Shown: positions 1 through 12,545, counted from the stretch's first letter. The stretch is DNA of 64,000 bases from Tupaia tana (GCA_026018925.1 JAKSZU010000006.1:132405592-132469591), one strand, 5' to 3'. The notes: generated by a model from the letters alone, not told the origin. Made by a program: numbers and translations.

Positions 1-1697
1 GTTATTAAAAACAAGCCAAAAATTATAGTGATTCCTGCTTATCTCTGAAACATTGAAGCAACAGCCACCAAACACACATTCACAACAACTAAGAGGACCA
101 ATGCAGATCTGACCATCGAGAAGAATAAAGCTCAGGACTGCCTTTCCACTCATGCCAGAGTCAACATCGCTTTTAACTCTTTGAAGATTATATGGGAATC
201 AAATATTGCCATTAATTCCTTGGCATGGTTCTGAGCATGTCAGAGGAAGGAACTAAAGAAAATCATTCTCTGTCATAGACTTATACCAATCTATGCCTCG
301 CTCTTACATTGATTAGAAATATGAACATATTTTATGAATATATGCACCTAATGTGCTGAAGACATTTCATTTATACAGCACTCAGAATAGTGAGTAAACT
401 TCCAAGAACAGATTAACTTGTAGTATTAATACTAGTTGTAGCTATTTAGTAATTGCTCTGTGTTCACACTTAGTTTATTTCTCCATGACACTAAGGCAAT
501 AATTAAAAGAAACTTCAGAAAGGAAGAATTACATCTTTATCTGATTCAATTCCTTAATACCTGAATACCCTATATCTGAACAAGGGATCCTAATTCCTCA
601 AAATCTTTGTATGGCAACTATTATTTATAGAACTTACATCTCAGGAAATACCTACCAGATTAAGCTTTATACTGAAAGCATCTCTCCATAACTCCAAGCC
701 AGTATTACAGGGATCACTCAGCAGTTTTATGTTGTCTCTTCTAACCTATTCAGGCAATATACAATATACACCTCCCAAGATCTCTTTTTCTTTAAAGAAT
801 GAAGGATGAATGTCACACAAAAATAGGCAATGAAATCTGCCTTTTTCCCCTTAAGTTGAACTCTATGATACAAAGACTATGAAATGTTCTCTGTTTTCAA
901 AGATATTAAACAGGAAAAAAATAAGAGAATGTATTTCCTTACTGAAATAAAAGGACCTATTATGTGAACATAACAATGGTCTAGTATCCAGAAAAAAGAG
1001 AAAGCATTCATGTTGAATAATAATTCTATAAATACATCCAATCATTTTAATAAATGAGTAAAATATATCTATCACTTTAATAGCTGAATATATCATCCCT
1101 TTCTGCTTTATTAATATATTATACTAGTAAATTCTACTTCAGTTCTAAAAGTTCTAGAAAATAAACATACTCATCATGAATTTGTATCTTTAACAACTTT
1201 TCTCAAAACATATTCAATGTTTACTCCTTCATACAAACTCAGTCATTTAAGTCAAAAATCATAAATTGAGTATCTATTTTATGCTAGATCCCAGAAATAT
1301 AAATATATGCATGGCTGTGCATTAAGAAGAAATACAGTACAGAGAAAGGCAGACTAGTAAGTGTAAAATTATAATACAGGCCATGAGAAAAGATACAATA
1401 AGTGTCATGGATAAAAGAATAACAGTAACAGCCTTGAGAAGTCAGTGAAAGCACCTAAGAAGAGGCAATTTTTGAACCTAGCCTTGTGGGAGAAACATAA
1501 TTCACCAGGAAAATAAATATGAAAAGAGAGAGTGTGTAGGGATAAATAATAAAACGGTGTCACTCAAAGGCTGTTTGGTATGTTCATGAAATATATGAAA
1601 ACCTGGCATGACCAGAGCACTAGACCTATTGCCAAATGGTAGGAAAGAAAACTAACGTCACAGTCCGATGCTAGTGTGTGTTGTTTTTCAGTAAGAT
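1..1697. other. Unique AT-rich non-coding DNA
   Basis: I see no gene, RNA gene or young repeat. From about 1240 onward the sequence (a TGAGTATCTATTTTATGCTAG-like start followed by AG-rich text) loosely resembles a very old, decayed mammalian interspersed repeat that seems to continue past the SINE at 1713 to about 2130. The resemblance is too weak to name. A 77-codon minus-strand open frame at 863-1096 has no recognisable features. Confidence 0.6.
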
Positions 1698-1712
1698 AAA
1701 GAGTTTTGGATT

Positions 1713-1897
1713 GGGGACATCAGGTGGCAAGGTTTAGTTAAGTATGCTGGACTCCCACATGGCCGACCACAGTTCGAGTCCTGGATCTGGTAGCTTGCTT
1801 TCTCACTCCTTTTCCCTCTCGCTCTGTCCCTCTCTGGTCACATTAAAATAAGTAAATAAACAAAAATAAAGTTAGATAAAATCACTCTTTTAAAAAC
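1713..1897 (+). mobile_element. SINE-A, short form
   Basis: A tRNA-derived SINE with a perfect 15-bp target-site duplication, AAAGAGTTTTGGATT, at 1698-1712 and 1898-1912. The head contains TGGACTCCCACATGGCCGAC and a B box AGTTCGAGTCC at about 1770-1780. A CT-rich stretch and a GGTCA-CATTAAAATAAGTAAAT tail follow. The long-form body is absent. The perfect duplication points to a fairly recent insertion. Confidence 0.9.
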
Positions 1898-1912
1898 AAA
1901 GAGTTTTGGATT

Positions 1913-2403
1913 AATCCTGTAAGCAACAGGACACAGCATTAGTTACAAAAGTGAGGAAAACAATCCAAGTCATCACTTATGGGAACAGGCCTAGCAGATG
2001 CTAGAAGTACTGAAAAGAGAGGCTAGAAATCTGAGGTCACATAAGCGATGCTTCCAACTGTCTATTCAAGAGATTTAAAGTAGCTGGACTCAAGAAACAT
2101 TTGAGGGACAAACAAATTAGTAAAACTGAGCCTGATGTCATTAAAATTAAGGTGAATTTTTGTACCAAACAACTAGAATAGCAGATCTTAACTTTGGGGC
2201 ATCCTAGAATTACTCAAGAATCTTACTAAATCCTTAATGTTCTCAGACATGTACATATATACAAAATTCTCCATTTGTTTCCAGAGATCTATAGACCCCA
2301 GTAAAAAAAGCCTCAGAAGGTGTCTCACTCAAATCTGTTTCCATAGTATCCAATATATAACTTGGTGTAAAGTAAAAAGTTCATAATTTTTTGTTTGGCT
2401 AAG
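1913..2403. other. Unique AT-rich non-coding DNA
   Basis: Continues the decayed sequence left of the SINE. No coding or RNA feature is seen. The stretch at about 2175-2330 faintly resembles a hAT/MER5-type transposon but cannot be assigned. Confidence 0.5.
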
Positions 2404-2418
2404 CTGAATTCTACTTTA

Positions 2419-2705
2419 TTTATTTACTTTTTTATTTATTTATTTATTTATTTATATAGAGAGATTTTTTTTGCTATAGGGCGTGTGTGCTCACCAGAGA
2501 GACAGAGAAAGAAAGAAAGCCAGAAAGTGAGAAATCATCCCTCAGGGGTATGGCCAAGCTGCAATTCCTTCTCCTCCATTCTCCTCTCAGGGTTCTGGCA
2601 ATACATGTGTACAGGTTCAGCATGAGCTTCAAGCCTCCAGGACTTAAACCATGGTCAGCCATATGGGAGTTCAACGACATAACCATTATGCCATCTGCTG
2701 GCATC
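2419..2705 (-). mobile_element. SINE-A, long form
   Basis: Flanked by near-identical 15-bp duplications (CTGAATTCTACTTTA at 2404-2418, CTGAAATCTACTTTA at 2706-2720). Read on + it begins with a T/TTTA-rich tail, then TTGCTATAGGGCGTGTGTGC, the antisense of the conserved 3' end. It closes with CATTATGCCATCTGCTGG, the antisense of the tRNA-like 5' end. Overlapping open frames of 76-80 codons are by-products of the repeat. Confidence 0.92.
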
Positions 2706-2726
2706 CTGAAATCTACTTTAAAACTT

Positions 2727-2940
2727 TGATGTGGCCTAGCCTCTGTGGTGCAGTCAGGAGCCTACAGGAATGTGAACCTGAAAGCCACATGCTGACTATA
2801 GTTTGAGTCTTAGTGCCAGTTGGTCTGGAAATAAGCATAGCAAGTACACAAAGTCCAGGTGCAGTAAAGGATGAATGAAGAGGATTTTGGTGTAAACGAC
2901 CCTGTAGAAGGTGGCCTCATCCTCTCTCATATTCTCTCGT
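2727..2940 (+). mobile_element. Possible decayed SINE-B
   Basis: The start GGCCTAGCCTCTGTGGTGCAG, a B-box-like AGTTTGAGTC at about 2801, and a C/T-rich end near 2920-2940 suggest an old tRNA-derived SINE. No target-site duplication or A-tail was found, so this is tentative. Confidence 0.35.
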
Positions 2941-3471
2941 CATACATTCGCATTTCATCATGGATTTTTTAAAACACGGTTTCATCTGCACTAACTACCT
3001 ACATCACAGCATCTCCTCATGAAACTACATTATGTAATTTAATATGCTTTTCTCATACTGATCTTTGAGTATCCTTTAAACAATCTCCCTTCATCTTTTT
3101 GGTATTCTTCTAGTCATTATCTATTTATAGTCTATCCTGCAAATTTGTATTTTTATGTTTATAGAACTATCACAGAACTAATCTAAGAAACCATTTCAAT
3201 TGAGTTCTATCTGAGAAAAGATAATGTGCAAAATATTGAGAGGGAAAAGGCATTAGTAGTACCAAATGGAGAATACCAATACCGAAAGGAGAATCTGACT
3301 TCCTTCCCAGTTCACCTGTGCACTACTCATTTCCCCCTTCTTTTCTTATACTAGACCTTCTGTAAGGGAGACAAAGGGGTTCTCACTGTATATAACTAAC
3401 ATGAACTCACAGTGGATGGAAGAGGGAGAAACTATGGATAGCAAGACTTAACTCTGCAAGTAGTAGATAAT
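2941..3471. other. Unique non-coding DNA
   Basis: AT-rich sequence with no recognisable gene, repeat or motif. Confidence 0.5.
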
Positions 3472-3473
3472 TA

Positions 3474-3561
3474 TTGGGTTGTCTAAAAAGTCATGACATC
3501 ATGATGTGTTTTTCCATTCTCTTATGCAAATAACACATCATAACTTTTCTGATGACCCAAC
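3474..3561. mobile_element. Mariner-type MITE, copy 1
   Basis: Palindromic non-autonomous DNA transposon of 88 bp next to a TA at 3472-3473. The left end TTGGGTTGTCTAAAAAGTCA pairs with the right end ...TTTTCTGATGACCCAA. A TCATGA-CATCATGATG stretch near the left end is a small internal duplication that accounts for its being longer than the 80-bp copy at 18049. No transposase is encoded. Confidence 0.85.
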
Positions 3562-3611
3562 AGAGCATAAATATATCTGTGCTCTTGTGAAGAGGCAAGA
3601 GTTCATAAAGT

Positions 3612-3795
3612 CTATAAGCATGGATCCCAAAGCCAGAATGTTTAGCTCAACCACTTATTAGCTTTGATCTGGAAGAAGTTAGTTGAACTTCTCTGAGACT
3701 CCGTTTTCTCATCTATAAAATGGAATTAATAATAACATTTCACTGAATTATTGTGAGGGTTAAATAACTTCATAAACCACCACTGTTAGTTAAAA
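3612..3795 (+). mobile_element. MIR SINE fragment
   Basis: Ancient mammalian MIR. Recognisable core words are AACCACTTATTAGCT, TTCTCTGAGACTCCGTTTTC, CATCTATAAAATGG and TTGTGAGGGTTAAAT, in the order of the MIR consensus. Strongly diverged, as expected for a repeat shared by all mammals. Confidence 0.85.
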
Positions 3796-3937
3796 CATTA
3801 TTCTTGGTGAGAAAATCTTGGAAATTGCCTAAAGAAATGCTTACCTATGAGGCTTAAAACATTGAATGGGAGTATTTAAATGTAATGTGAAAGTCAAATA
3901 ATCAGTATATTACATATCCATTAGAAAATATCTGATT

Positions 3938-4171
3938 TTGGGGGCTGGCAGGTGGTGTGGTGGTTAAAGGCGCTGGATTCCCACATGGCGGACTGCAGTT
4001 AGAGTCCCAGACCTAGCAGTTTTCTTTCTCATTCTCTCTCTTTCTCTCTCTCTCTGTCCCTTTTTGGTCAAATTGAAATAAACAAATGAATGAATGAATG
4101 AATGAATGAATAAATAAATAAATAAATAAAGTTAAATAAAAACGGTCTTTTAAAAATAAATAATTTCAAAA
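3938..4171 (+). mobile_element. SINE-A, short form
   Basis: Perfect 15-bp duplication AGAAAATATCTGATT at 3923-3937 and 4172-4186. The head GGGGCTGGCAGGTGGTGTGG has an A-box-like GTGGTGGTTAAAGG; the CT tract is followed by GGTCAAATTGAAATAAAC. The tail contains about five AATG units and then AAAT units, and ends in GTTAAATAAAAACGGTCTTT, a short-form hallmark. Confidence 0.92.
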
Positions 4172-4186
4172 AGAAAATATCTGATT

Positions 4187-4554
4187 CTTCTTATTGATTT
4201 AATTCCATGTACAGTAATTCAAAAATATGAGTAAGTGTACAAATTTTAGCATTAAATATATTTATGATATGTAACAACTACCTGAAGAAAGGGGAAAAAA
4301 AAGATGTAACAGACTTATAACTGTATGTACAAGCATGGGAATAAAGATAAATATACAGCTACTGGTGTCATGAGGTTGAAATGAATAGCATGGGCATCCT
4401 CAAAGTAGAAAAGGAGAAGTCACAAAAATGTGACATCCACTCATGCAGCCATGGTGAAAAGGTGAGTGATTTCACTGGCAGCTAAGTACCCTACTACCTT
4501 ACTAACATTATGATTCTATGTATTTTAGTTGCTAAGAGGACAAAAACATCCCTA

Positions 4555-4591
<37 letters not shown>

Positions 4592-5280
4592 ATGCACACA
4601 TTCATGCTGTTTAAGTTTGGCCGAATATGCTACGCTTTCTTATCTCTTGCACATGAAGTCCCAGTTTCTTAACTGCTGCAGTGATCCAGACCCTGAGATT
4701 ACGTGCCAGAATTACTGTTGGTTGCATATTTTAGAAGGGGATGCAACAGGGAATTACTGAATTATCAAAACAATAATATAAACAAGATTGAGTTAGAAAT
4801 TAGTGTAGTCGTATTAGAAAACATATTCTACAAAATTTTGAGTACAGTAAAAAAGAATACTGGGATCCAATATGAGTAAAGCCAAAAAAAAAAAAAAAAA
4901 AAAAAGGGCAGGGGATTGGGAAAAATGGAAATGAATTTTCATGATAGAAATGTTCCAACAATGTTCACTGTATAACTCTCTGGGAAAACCTTTATGACAC
5001 AGTAGGACATCTAACTTTCATGTTGACTAATTTTAAATGTGTTACTTTGGCATTATTCTCATATTTTATATTTTTTCCCTTCTGAATTATGTCTCAGAAG
5101 CAGGATTCTTTAAAAAAAAAAAGAGAGAGAGAGACAAACAAAAAAGCATGTTTTATACTCTCTATTGGAACCAATTTACATATACAGAATTTTAAGATAC
5201 CAGAAGTGAATCTTGTTTATGGCTATTAAGTGGATGATAATTATAAAGCAAAGGCCTGAAGCCAAACTATGAGAGGAATA
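4187..5280. other. Unique non-coding DNA with TG and A tracts
   Basis: Contains a (TG)n run at about 4556-4591 and a poly(A) run at about 4883-4905. Otherwise it is AT-rich and featureless. The 66-codon frame at 4560-4760 starts inside the TG repeat and is not credible as a gene. Confidence 0.6.
4556..4591. repeat. (TG)n microsatellite
   Basis: About 18 uninterrupted TG units running into a CATGCACACA stretch. Likely polymorphic in length and able to adopt Z-DNA. Confidence 0.95.
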
Positions 5281-5850
<570 letters not shown>

Positions 5851-6867
5851 CCATTTTAAAGGAAAGAAAAATACCCATCTAGTTTTACACTTTGATAGAC
5901 CTTATTGAAGACAGAATATCTATGAATAGTAAATACTGTTGGCAGCTTAAAAGAAGAGAAATAACTAAAATTTCTTTCATCAAAAATATAAACTAAATGA
6001 TAGCCATTGTAACAAATCTTTAATTTCATGGAAAATAAGATGATTATGAAATATAGAAATACTGATTATAAGCAAACCTCAGAGCAACTGACAAAAAGTT
6101 TTTGGTATTTGTTTAAGGCATACTAAAAACTGAATCTTTTAATCACTGTGAATCTTGAAACATTTGATAATTTTCTTTCCCAACCTCCCTAAAAGATCCA
6201 ATTTTGTCATTTGGTTCTACTGTCAAGATTGCAAAACAGTAAAAAAGAATATAAAAATATTTCGATCCTATTTTCACAACTGTTATAAATGATTTAGACA
6301 TGAATTCTCAGACTTATTTATCCCTTAGACTACTTCAATGAAAGAAAAAAAAATACAAAGAAGGATGTTTTGTTTTAATGAGCTATGACCTATATGAAAA
6401 TGGCCTAAGATAACTGAGGAAAAATTAAACTTTCTTTTTGTACTTGATTCTTGAGATTAAAAACGCATAGCAAATATTTTGGGTTAAATGAAAAGTTCCT
6501 TTCTCTTTCATTAAAAGTTTTACATAGAAATAGAATTGAGTTAAAATGTTTAGTTTTTGAAAAACCTTCTCTTGTAGTATTTACAACTTGATCTGAGCTT
6601 GAGAAAGCTGTATTTTTTGGTTTAACAAAGTGTTTAAAAAATCATCCATTCTTATTCTAGACCAGTGGGATGAGAGGTAGAAAGTATTCACTAAATGCCA
6701 TGCCACCTCATTCACATATATCACTAATTTTTAAATTAAAAATGTATTCCCAAAAGAAATACCTCTAATTATTGGTAATACTATTTTTAGTATTAGAAAT
6801 TATAAAACAAAAATATATTCATGCATTGAAGATATTTTATTAAACAATAACAAGATAGTAGAAAAAC
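5851..6867. other. Unique AT-rich non-coding DNA
   Basis: No gene or repeat recognised. Confidence 0.55.
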
Positions 6868-7075
6868 ATAAGGGCTTTAGAATCAGACAAAACTGAGTCT
6901 AAAACACTGATTTTGCCACTTACTAGCTGTGTGACTTAATCTCCCTATCGCCATTTATTCATCTTTAAAGGGAGATTTCATATCTGCCTTGTAAAACTTT
7001 CTGAAAATGAACTGTGTTCCTTATGAAAAATAACTAGTAGAATCTTTAACAGAGTAGACAATTCAATAAATAAGA
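6868..7075 (+). mobile_element. MIR SINE
   Basis: MIR core words are clear: GGGCTTTAGAATCAGACA, then CTGATTTTGCCACTTACTAG with CTGTGTGACTT, then CATTTATTCATCTTTAAAGG. The 3' part near 7000-7075 ends in AATAAATAAGAGCTC and has degraded. Confidence 0.88.
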
Positions 7076-7667
7076 GCTCTTGTTTATTTTTCAAACTTTA
7101 AATCGACAGTGAGACCCATCTACCTTCATAAATACAAACAAAACCCTTGAGATGAGGAAAGTAAATTACTTTCTAAGAGTTTGACTATAAAAATTAACAT
7201 GAAATACAAAATTTCCCATCTGAGAAATGTTCCTTGACTGGCAATAATTAACAATAAACTGATCAAGTGTATTAGTGAGTGTTTAAAAATAAATGTTAAT
7301 AATTGGGATGTTGATGAGCTGAATAACAGAGAGGAGGAGATACTGGCAGCTACCCTGTGAGTATTGTCTACAGGAGAGGTCCACTTGGCCATCACATCTC
7401 AAACACTTTTTAACTATTTCTGATCCCATTACCAAGTCTACACCAAGCACGCTTCAAGTATGAAGAAGGATGATATGGGATGGAGTTATCAGAGTTGGAA
7501 CGGTTTCAGTCTCATTGGCAATACCATATCTATCACCAAATTGATGTCATATTACGCCATAGCCCCAAAGCACTAGAAACATTTAACTCTCACTGTTCTG
7601 ATTTCATGTTCTACAAGCAAACTACTGATTTCCATAAAAGAATGCACAAATGGAATAACCTGATCTT
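7076..7667. other. Unique non-coding DNA
   Basis: No recognisable element. Frames at 7126-7395 (minus, 89 codons) and 7480-7674 (plus, 64 codons) have no domain signature. Confidence 0.5.
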
Positions 7668-7875
7668 TTTTTAAAGGTTATTTCTTGAGAAAGAGAGAGG
7701 CATCCTCAACAGAGTTCCAGACCATGATCCTTCTCCCAACCCTCCCAGCCACCCCGGATCATGAATGTGTGTATCTGGCATGTACAGGTTGTAAAAGGAA
7801 CCAAACCCTCAGTCTTCCATGTGGATCCAGCATTGCTTAAGCAGCACATTATTTCTGCCCTGACGAGCTGTCCAC
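7668..7875 (-). mobile_element. SINE-B (older tRNA-like SINE)
   Basis: Antisense copy. A T-rich start is followed by GAGAAAGAGAGAGGCATCC, CCCAACCCTCCCAGCCACC, then GATCATGAATGTGTGTATC and CTGGCATGTACAGG. A head-like end follows with GTGGATCCAGCATTGCTTAAGC. It shares its layout with the copies at 8587, 31192 and 37976. No clear duplication remains. Confidence 0.6.
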
Positions 7876-8586
7876 AAACGTGTACTTTTTGAAGTCTTTG
7901 TGAAGTCACTCATCAGAATAAGTTAATAAAGGAAATTTTAATTATTTCTTGGTTTCACATGTAGCTGTAAGGAGATTATGCCTTTGTTGTACAACCCTCA
8001 TATTTGTGGTTTGTGTGGGCATTATCATTCTTACTGGAATTAATAAATTGGTATTTGGTGTCTACCTTAGCCTCACTTGGAATCAGTTTCTAAGTAACTG
8101 AAAACTAGATATTGACAAGAGTCAGTCTCTGGATGATCAAAGCAAAAAGTAATATAAGCTGACCTTTCCTAAATTCATACAATCCTATGACTTTTGGAAC
8201 CATGACCTTCCTGTTGATTTCTCCTTTGTTAGTATTATTAATAATAATACAAAAACTGAAAGTTCAAAGGTGGACACAATGTGAATAAGATAGGCAGATA
8301 AGATCTAGAGCTTCTGCTGATGGTCATTTCAATAACTAAACAATCTTTATATACGACTGAGTAAGCATTCTCTCTATATATGATAACATTGTATGGAGCA
8401 AAAGTTAAGGTCTAAAGTACTGAACACCAAAGTGTTACAGTGCCAGAAGACAACGGATCCTAAAATATCATGTTTTATGTTTATTTCAATTCCATTTTCA
8501 GAATCTTATAGAATGTTCTTAATGATCTGGAATTGGAAGTACTTCTAAAGTAAAGGAAGTAAAGGATTTCTTTTTATTCCTTTCTT
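7876..8586. other. Unique AT-rich non-coding DNA
   Basis: Nothing recognised. Confidence 0.5.
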
Positions 8587-8852
8587 CTAAAAATAAATTA
8601 TTTAAGATACAGAGTGTGCACATGCCCTAGAGACAGTCAGAGTGTGATAGAGAAAGAGAGAAGCACACTTGACAAGGTCTCATCAGGTCAAGATCCCCTT
8701 TTCTAACCCTCCAGCTCCTCAGGATCCTGGGCATGCATGCACACACCTGGTATGTTTTTAGGTCAATCCTGAAATCCAAACCTGTGATTGGTTAAGTGGC
8801 TTACAGCACTGCAGTTAGGTCTGCCACTGACCACACCACCAGGCTGGGTCAG
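8587..8852 (-). mobile_element. SINE-B (older tRNA-like SINE)
   Basis: Antisense, starting with an AAAATAAATTATTTAAGATA tail and a GAGAAAGAGAGAAGCACAC tract. It continues through CCTCCAGCTCCTCAGGATCC and TGGGCATGCATGCACACAC to a tRNA-like head with ACTGCAGTTAGG near 8810. Short AGATTTCTTC-like flanks near 8554 and 8850 may be a decayed target-site duplication. Confidence 0.65.
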
Positions 8853-9324
8853 ATTTCTTCACGATTTTTTCAATCATCACAATAAAAATGACTATGGTTA
8901 TATTTCAATAATAGGCTAGGAAGTTAGAATAAGTGAAAAATGTAACAAGTCACAATCAGGGCTATCAATCTTTTAATCATATTATTCATGTTTATTATGA
9001 CTGGTTTTTAGTAGTTCTTAAAACATTGATGACAAAGTCATCAGAAATACTAGATTCTTGAATTTTTGTTCATCTACCAAATGGTTTCATTGTAGAAAGA
9101 GGAAAGCCCCATTAATTTCAAAGACATCAAGAAGACCCTGCAAATTTCCATACATTGCTCCTATGGGTATGAAGTTCACACAGCGTGGCTATGCTGCAGT
9201 GCCAGGGTCCTAAGAACAATTTGAGAATCGAGGCTTATAAGCACTCTTATGGATTCATTTGGAGATGGTTTTTGCTATTCCTGTGGTAAGTGCTAGGCTT
9301 ACCAATGAACAAAATTCAGACTTC
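8853..9324. other. Unique non-coding DNA
   Basis: No gene seen. From about 9265 the text resembles the same kind of old decayed interspersed sequence that resumes after the SINE at 9343. Confidence 0.45.
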
Positions 9325-9342
9325 AAAGAAATGGACATGAGG

Positions 9343-9569
9343 AGGGCCAGAAGGTCCTAGGTTTCCCTATGACAGATCACAGTTTGAGTCCCAGACCCAG
9401 CAGTGTGAAAATCATGCCAAATACATATGCATGCCCAAAATCCCAAGAGGAGAATGAAGGAGAAGGGATTGCGGTGTGCCTTCCCCTCTGGGGATGATTA
9501 TTCTCTTTCCCTCTCTCTGGTAAGAGATATAGTCTATGACAAAAAGAAAAAAAAGAAGAAAATAGGAGA
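9343..9569 (+). mobile_element. SINE-A, long form
   Basis: An 18-bp duplication with two mismatches (AAAGAAATGGACATGAGG at 9325-9342, AAAGAAATAGATATGAGG at 9570-9587). The copy has B box AGTTTGAGTCC, CATGCCCAAAATCCCAAGAG, GAGAATGAAGGAGAAGGGAT and CCCCTCTGGGGATGAT. Its 3' end is altered: TGGTAAGAGATATAGTCTAT replaces the usual CCCTATAGCA. Confidence 0.9.
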
Positions 9570-9587
9570 AAAGAAATAGATATGAGG

Positions 9588-10392
9588 CAGATAAATGAAG
9601 TCTAATGTAAAATTGCCTTGTGGAACCATGGTGACATAACTGTTTTTTTAAACTCATTGTGGATATGGACAAGAAAACTTTGTTCAGAGAACTAAGATCT
9701 AATATTAGGACAAGAGGGATTCTCCCAAATCATCAAAATCCAGAGCCTCACCTCTAAGGAGCTTATGATAATTAAAAAAAAAATGGAAAGAAATAATAAT
9801 GGAAGTTTAGGCTAAAGGTCAAATGACATTATATCCAAGCACTGACAGTGCAGAGTATTTAGGATGCTTCATAGAATGGTTGACTATTTTAAGAAAAAGA
9901 AAGTGAAGTGGAAATACAGAGAAAAATGAAGAGAGAATTTCACAGAGGAATTAATGATAAAAGCAAAAATGCAGACTTTTTTTAGGGGGGGTGAGTACAA
10001 TATAAACTTAGGGTCCATGCTAAGTGAGGAAAGGAGAAGATTGAGGAACATGGACCAAATCTCATTTCTAGTCTGTCACATTTTGGGAGTTGCTGAGTTA
10101 CGTTAATGGTATTCAAAAAAAAAAAAAAAAAAATAGTCCTCCCTTGTAAAGCACAACCTCCTTTTATAAGAAATTACATTTCCTTTACTTTTCCCTGCAG
10201 CATTCTGCATAATGAAGCGACTTGGTCAATATGTGAAGCTAATTTAAAAACTACTGGGATTTTTGGCTACTGGCCGAAGGCTCCCCATGTGCATTATAAT
10301 CACTCGGCGAGTTGGATGCTCCCCATTGTGTTCAGACACTTACACAGTACCTCCAGAGGTAGGGGAGAGGCTTCCAGACTAGAACAGTAGGC
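9588..10392. other. Unique or old-repeat non-coding DNA
   Basis: Includes a poly(A) run at about 10117-10133. A 94-codon frame at 10106-10390 begins within that A run (KKKKKK) and has no domain signature. The section 10195-10390 has a few CpGs but nothing identifiable. Confidence 0.5.
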
Positions 10393-10515
10393 TAATCCAG
10401 TAGTTATCAATCTTGGTTGCACAGTGAAATTACCTAGGATGATTTTTTAAATTGTTGATGTCTGGGCCCTACTCCCAGAAATTTTGATGTTATTAATTCA
10501 GGTACCTTGTGATGT
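10393..10515. mobile_element. MER5A-type hAT-Charlie fragment
   Basis: The words CCAGTAGTTATCAATCTTGG and TTGCACAGTGAAATTACC, with GTCTGGGCCCTACTCCCAG and GAAATTTTGATGTTATTAAT, follow the left half of the MER5A consensus. MER5A is a small, ancient non-autonomous transposon. The right half is missing where the L1 sequence begins. Confidence 0.85.
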
Positions 10516-10519
10516 TCCA

Positions 10520-11427
10520 ATATACATAACGTATACACTGTAATAATGAAATCAGGATAGTTCACATTACCTCATACATTTATCATTTCTTTATTGTGAG
10601 AACATTCAAAATTCTTTCTTCTGGCTATTCTGACGTATACAATATAATATAGTTAACCATAATTACCCTACTGTGCAAGAGAGTACCGAAACTTACTCCT
10701 CCTAAGTAACTGTAACTGCGTACCTGTTGACCAATTTCTCCCTAATCTCCCTCCCCTCCCAGCCTTCTGTAACCACTAGTCTACTCTCTGCTTCTGTGCG
10801 ATCAACACAAAGATGGCAATTCCACGTGAGGGGATTACGTGGCATCTGTCTTTCTGTGCCTTGTTTGTTTCACTCAATGTAATGTTCTCCAGGCTCATCC
10901 CATGTTGTTGCAAATGTCAGGATTTCATTCATTTTTTTATTGCTGAATAGTATTTACATTGTTTATATATACTACATTTTGTATTCTTTCATCTACTGAT
11001 GGAAACTTAGACCGAATCCATATTCTAGCTATTGTGAACAGTGCTGTAATAAATATGGAAGTGCAGGTATTTCTTTGATACACTGATTTCATTTCCTTTG
11101 GCTATATACCCAGTAGTGGATTGCTGGATCATATAATAGTTCAATTTTTGAATTTCCGAGTAAATTCCATTCTGTTTTCCATAATGGCTGCACTAATTTT
11201 AATTCCCACAAACAGGGTTTAAAGAGTGCTCCTTTTTCCACATCTACATCAGCATGCAGTACGCTTGGCCTTTTCAATAATAGAGATACTAATTGTGGTA
11301 AGATGATAGCTTATTGTGCTTTTGATTTGCTTTTCCCTGATGATCAGTGATGTTTCCATATACTTGTTGGCCATTTGTCCTTGTTTGATAATTGTCTACT
11401 TAAGTCTGTCACCCACTTTTTAATTGT
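10520..11427 (-). mobile_element. L1MA/L1MB-type LINE-1 3' end
   Basis: Antisense L1: the 3' UTR lies on the left (TTCACATTACCTCATACATT, TAACTGTAACTGCGTACC) and the end of ORF2 on the right. Diagnostic antisense words are TTTGTTTCACTCAATGTAAT, GGCTATATACCCAGTAGTGG, TTCCATAATGGCTGCACTAA and TTTGATTTGCTTTTCCCTGA. It is 5'-truncated and its ORF2 frame is broken, so it cannot encode an active reverse transcriptase. Confidence 0.93.
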
Positions 11428-11481
11428 GACAGCGAAATACTAATAAATGTTATGGAGCATTCACTACTTACTGCTTTAAAG

Positions 11482-11732
11482 TTTTTTTTTCCCTTATAGT
11501 TTTTTTTCTTCAAGATAGAGTATGAATGCTAGAGAGAGACAGACAGAAAGGGAGGGTAAGTGAGAAATCATCCCCAGGCAGTGACGGCCTCATTGCAGTC
11601 CCTTCTCCACCATTCTCCTCCCAGAGTTTTGAGCATGCACACATGCCCACCAAGTTACTGGGTCCGGTACTCAAAACGTGGAGTTGGTTACATAGAATAT
11701 AGCAACTTAACCTCCATGCCACTTGTTGGCTC
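11482..11732 (-). mobile_element. SINE-A, long form
   Basis: Antisense copy flanked by ACTGCTTTAA near 11470-11479 and 11733-11742. The conserved 3' end has diverged (AGATAGAGTATGAATGCTAG). The body keeps CCTTCTCCACCATTCTCCTC and the head reads GCCACTTGTTGGCTC. It sits just beyond the L1 5' truncation point. Confidence 0.85.
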
Positions 11733-11742
11733 ACTGCTTTAA

Positions 11743-12439
11743 GCTAAGAAACAGAACAAAACAAAACAAAAACTCTGCTTAGAATATGTTCTTTGCTGAA
11801 ATTATTCCAGAAAATGACAACACATCCAAAGACAATGGAATTATCATATGTAACAATATAAAATGGAAGAATCAGAATAGAGGTTTATTTCTTTATACTT
11901 TCTTTTAAAATTTTTGTTCTTTATGTTTTTAAACTTTGTACAATTCATCAATAAAGTCATAAGAAGTAGAAATTTCTACTGACTATTCTTTTGGAACAAC
12001 ATTATTTATTTTAAGGCTAATAGTTATGTATAAAAAATTGAAAAAAGACTCAAAAGTACAAACTTAAACCCTATTTCTTTTAGAAACTTTTCTGTTCTTA
12101 CCACCACTGCTTAAGCCCAACCTCAAACTACATCAACTCTTATTAGTAGCCATGTGAAACAATTAAACATCATTATACCTGTCACCTTTATTCAACTGGG
12201 AAATTGTTTATTTTTATTAGTATATACAGTATCTAAAAGTACAAGAATTTTGAAAACAATAATATGATTTTGAATTTCTTGAATTTCCCTGACCATAGCA
12301 TGTCTTGCATGAGAGTTTAGTAAGTATGGGTCTTTTTTGACCACATCATTTATGTTACCAAAATTACTACTAAAGATATGATAATATTATAAAGGTCTTT
12401 ATATATTGCTCTGCATTTTTTTCCAAAATACTATAATCC
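11743..12439. other. Unique AT-rich non-coding DNA
   Basis: A small AACAAAACA run at about 11753-11770 and otherwise featureless sequence. Confidence 0.5.
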
Positions 12440-12545
12440 TCTACTGAATGAGATATAATTAACTAGATGGCAGTGCAATTCCTAGCACATAGTTGGCACT
12501 AGATGTAATTTTTCTTCTATGAATGAATGAATGAATGAATGAATT
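12440..12545 (+). mobile_element. L2 LINE 3' end
   Basis: The words CCTAGCACATAGTTGGCACT and GATGTAATTTTTCTTCTATG, followed by six ATGA units (about 12518-12543), match the characteristic L2 tail, in which an AATAAATGTTTGTTGAATGA segment runs into tetranucleotide repeats. Confidence 0.75.

Noticed and set aside
10106..10390. 94-codon frame
   Set aside because: Begins in a poly(A) run and has no recognisable product.
11089..11277. 62-codon minus-strand frame in the L1MA fragment
   Set aside because: A short surviving piece of broken ORF2 near its end; no complete domain remains.
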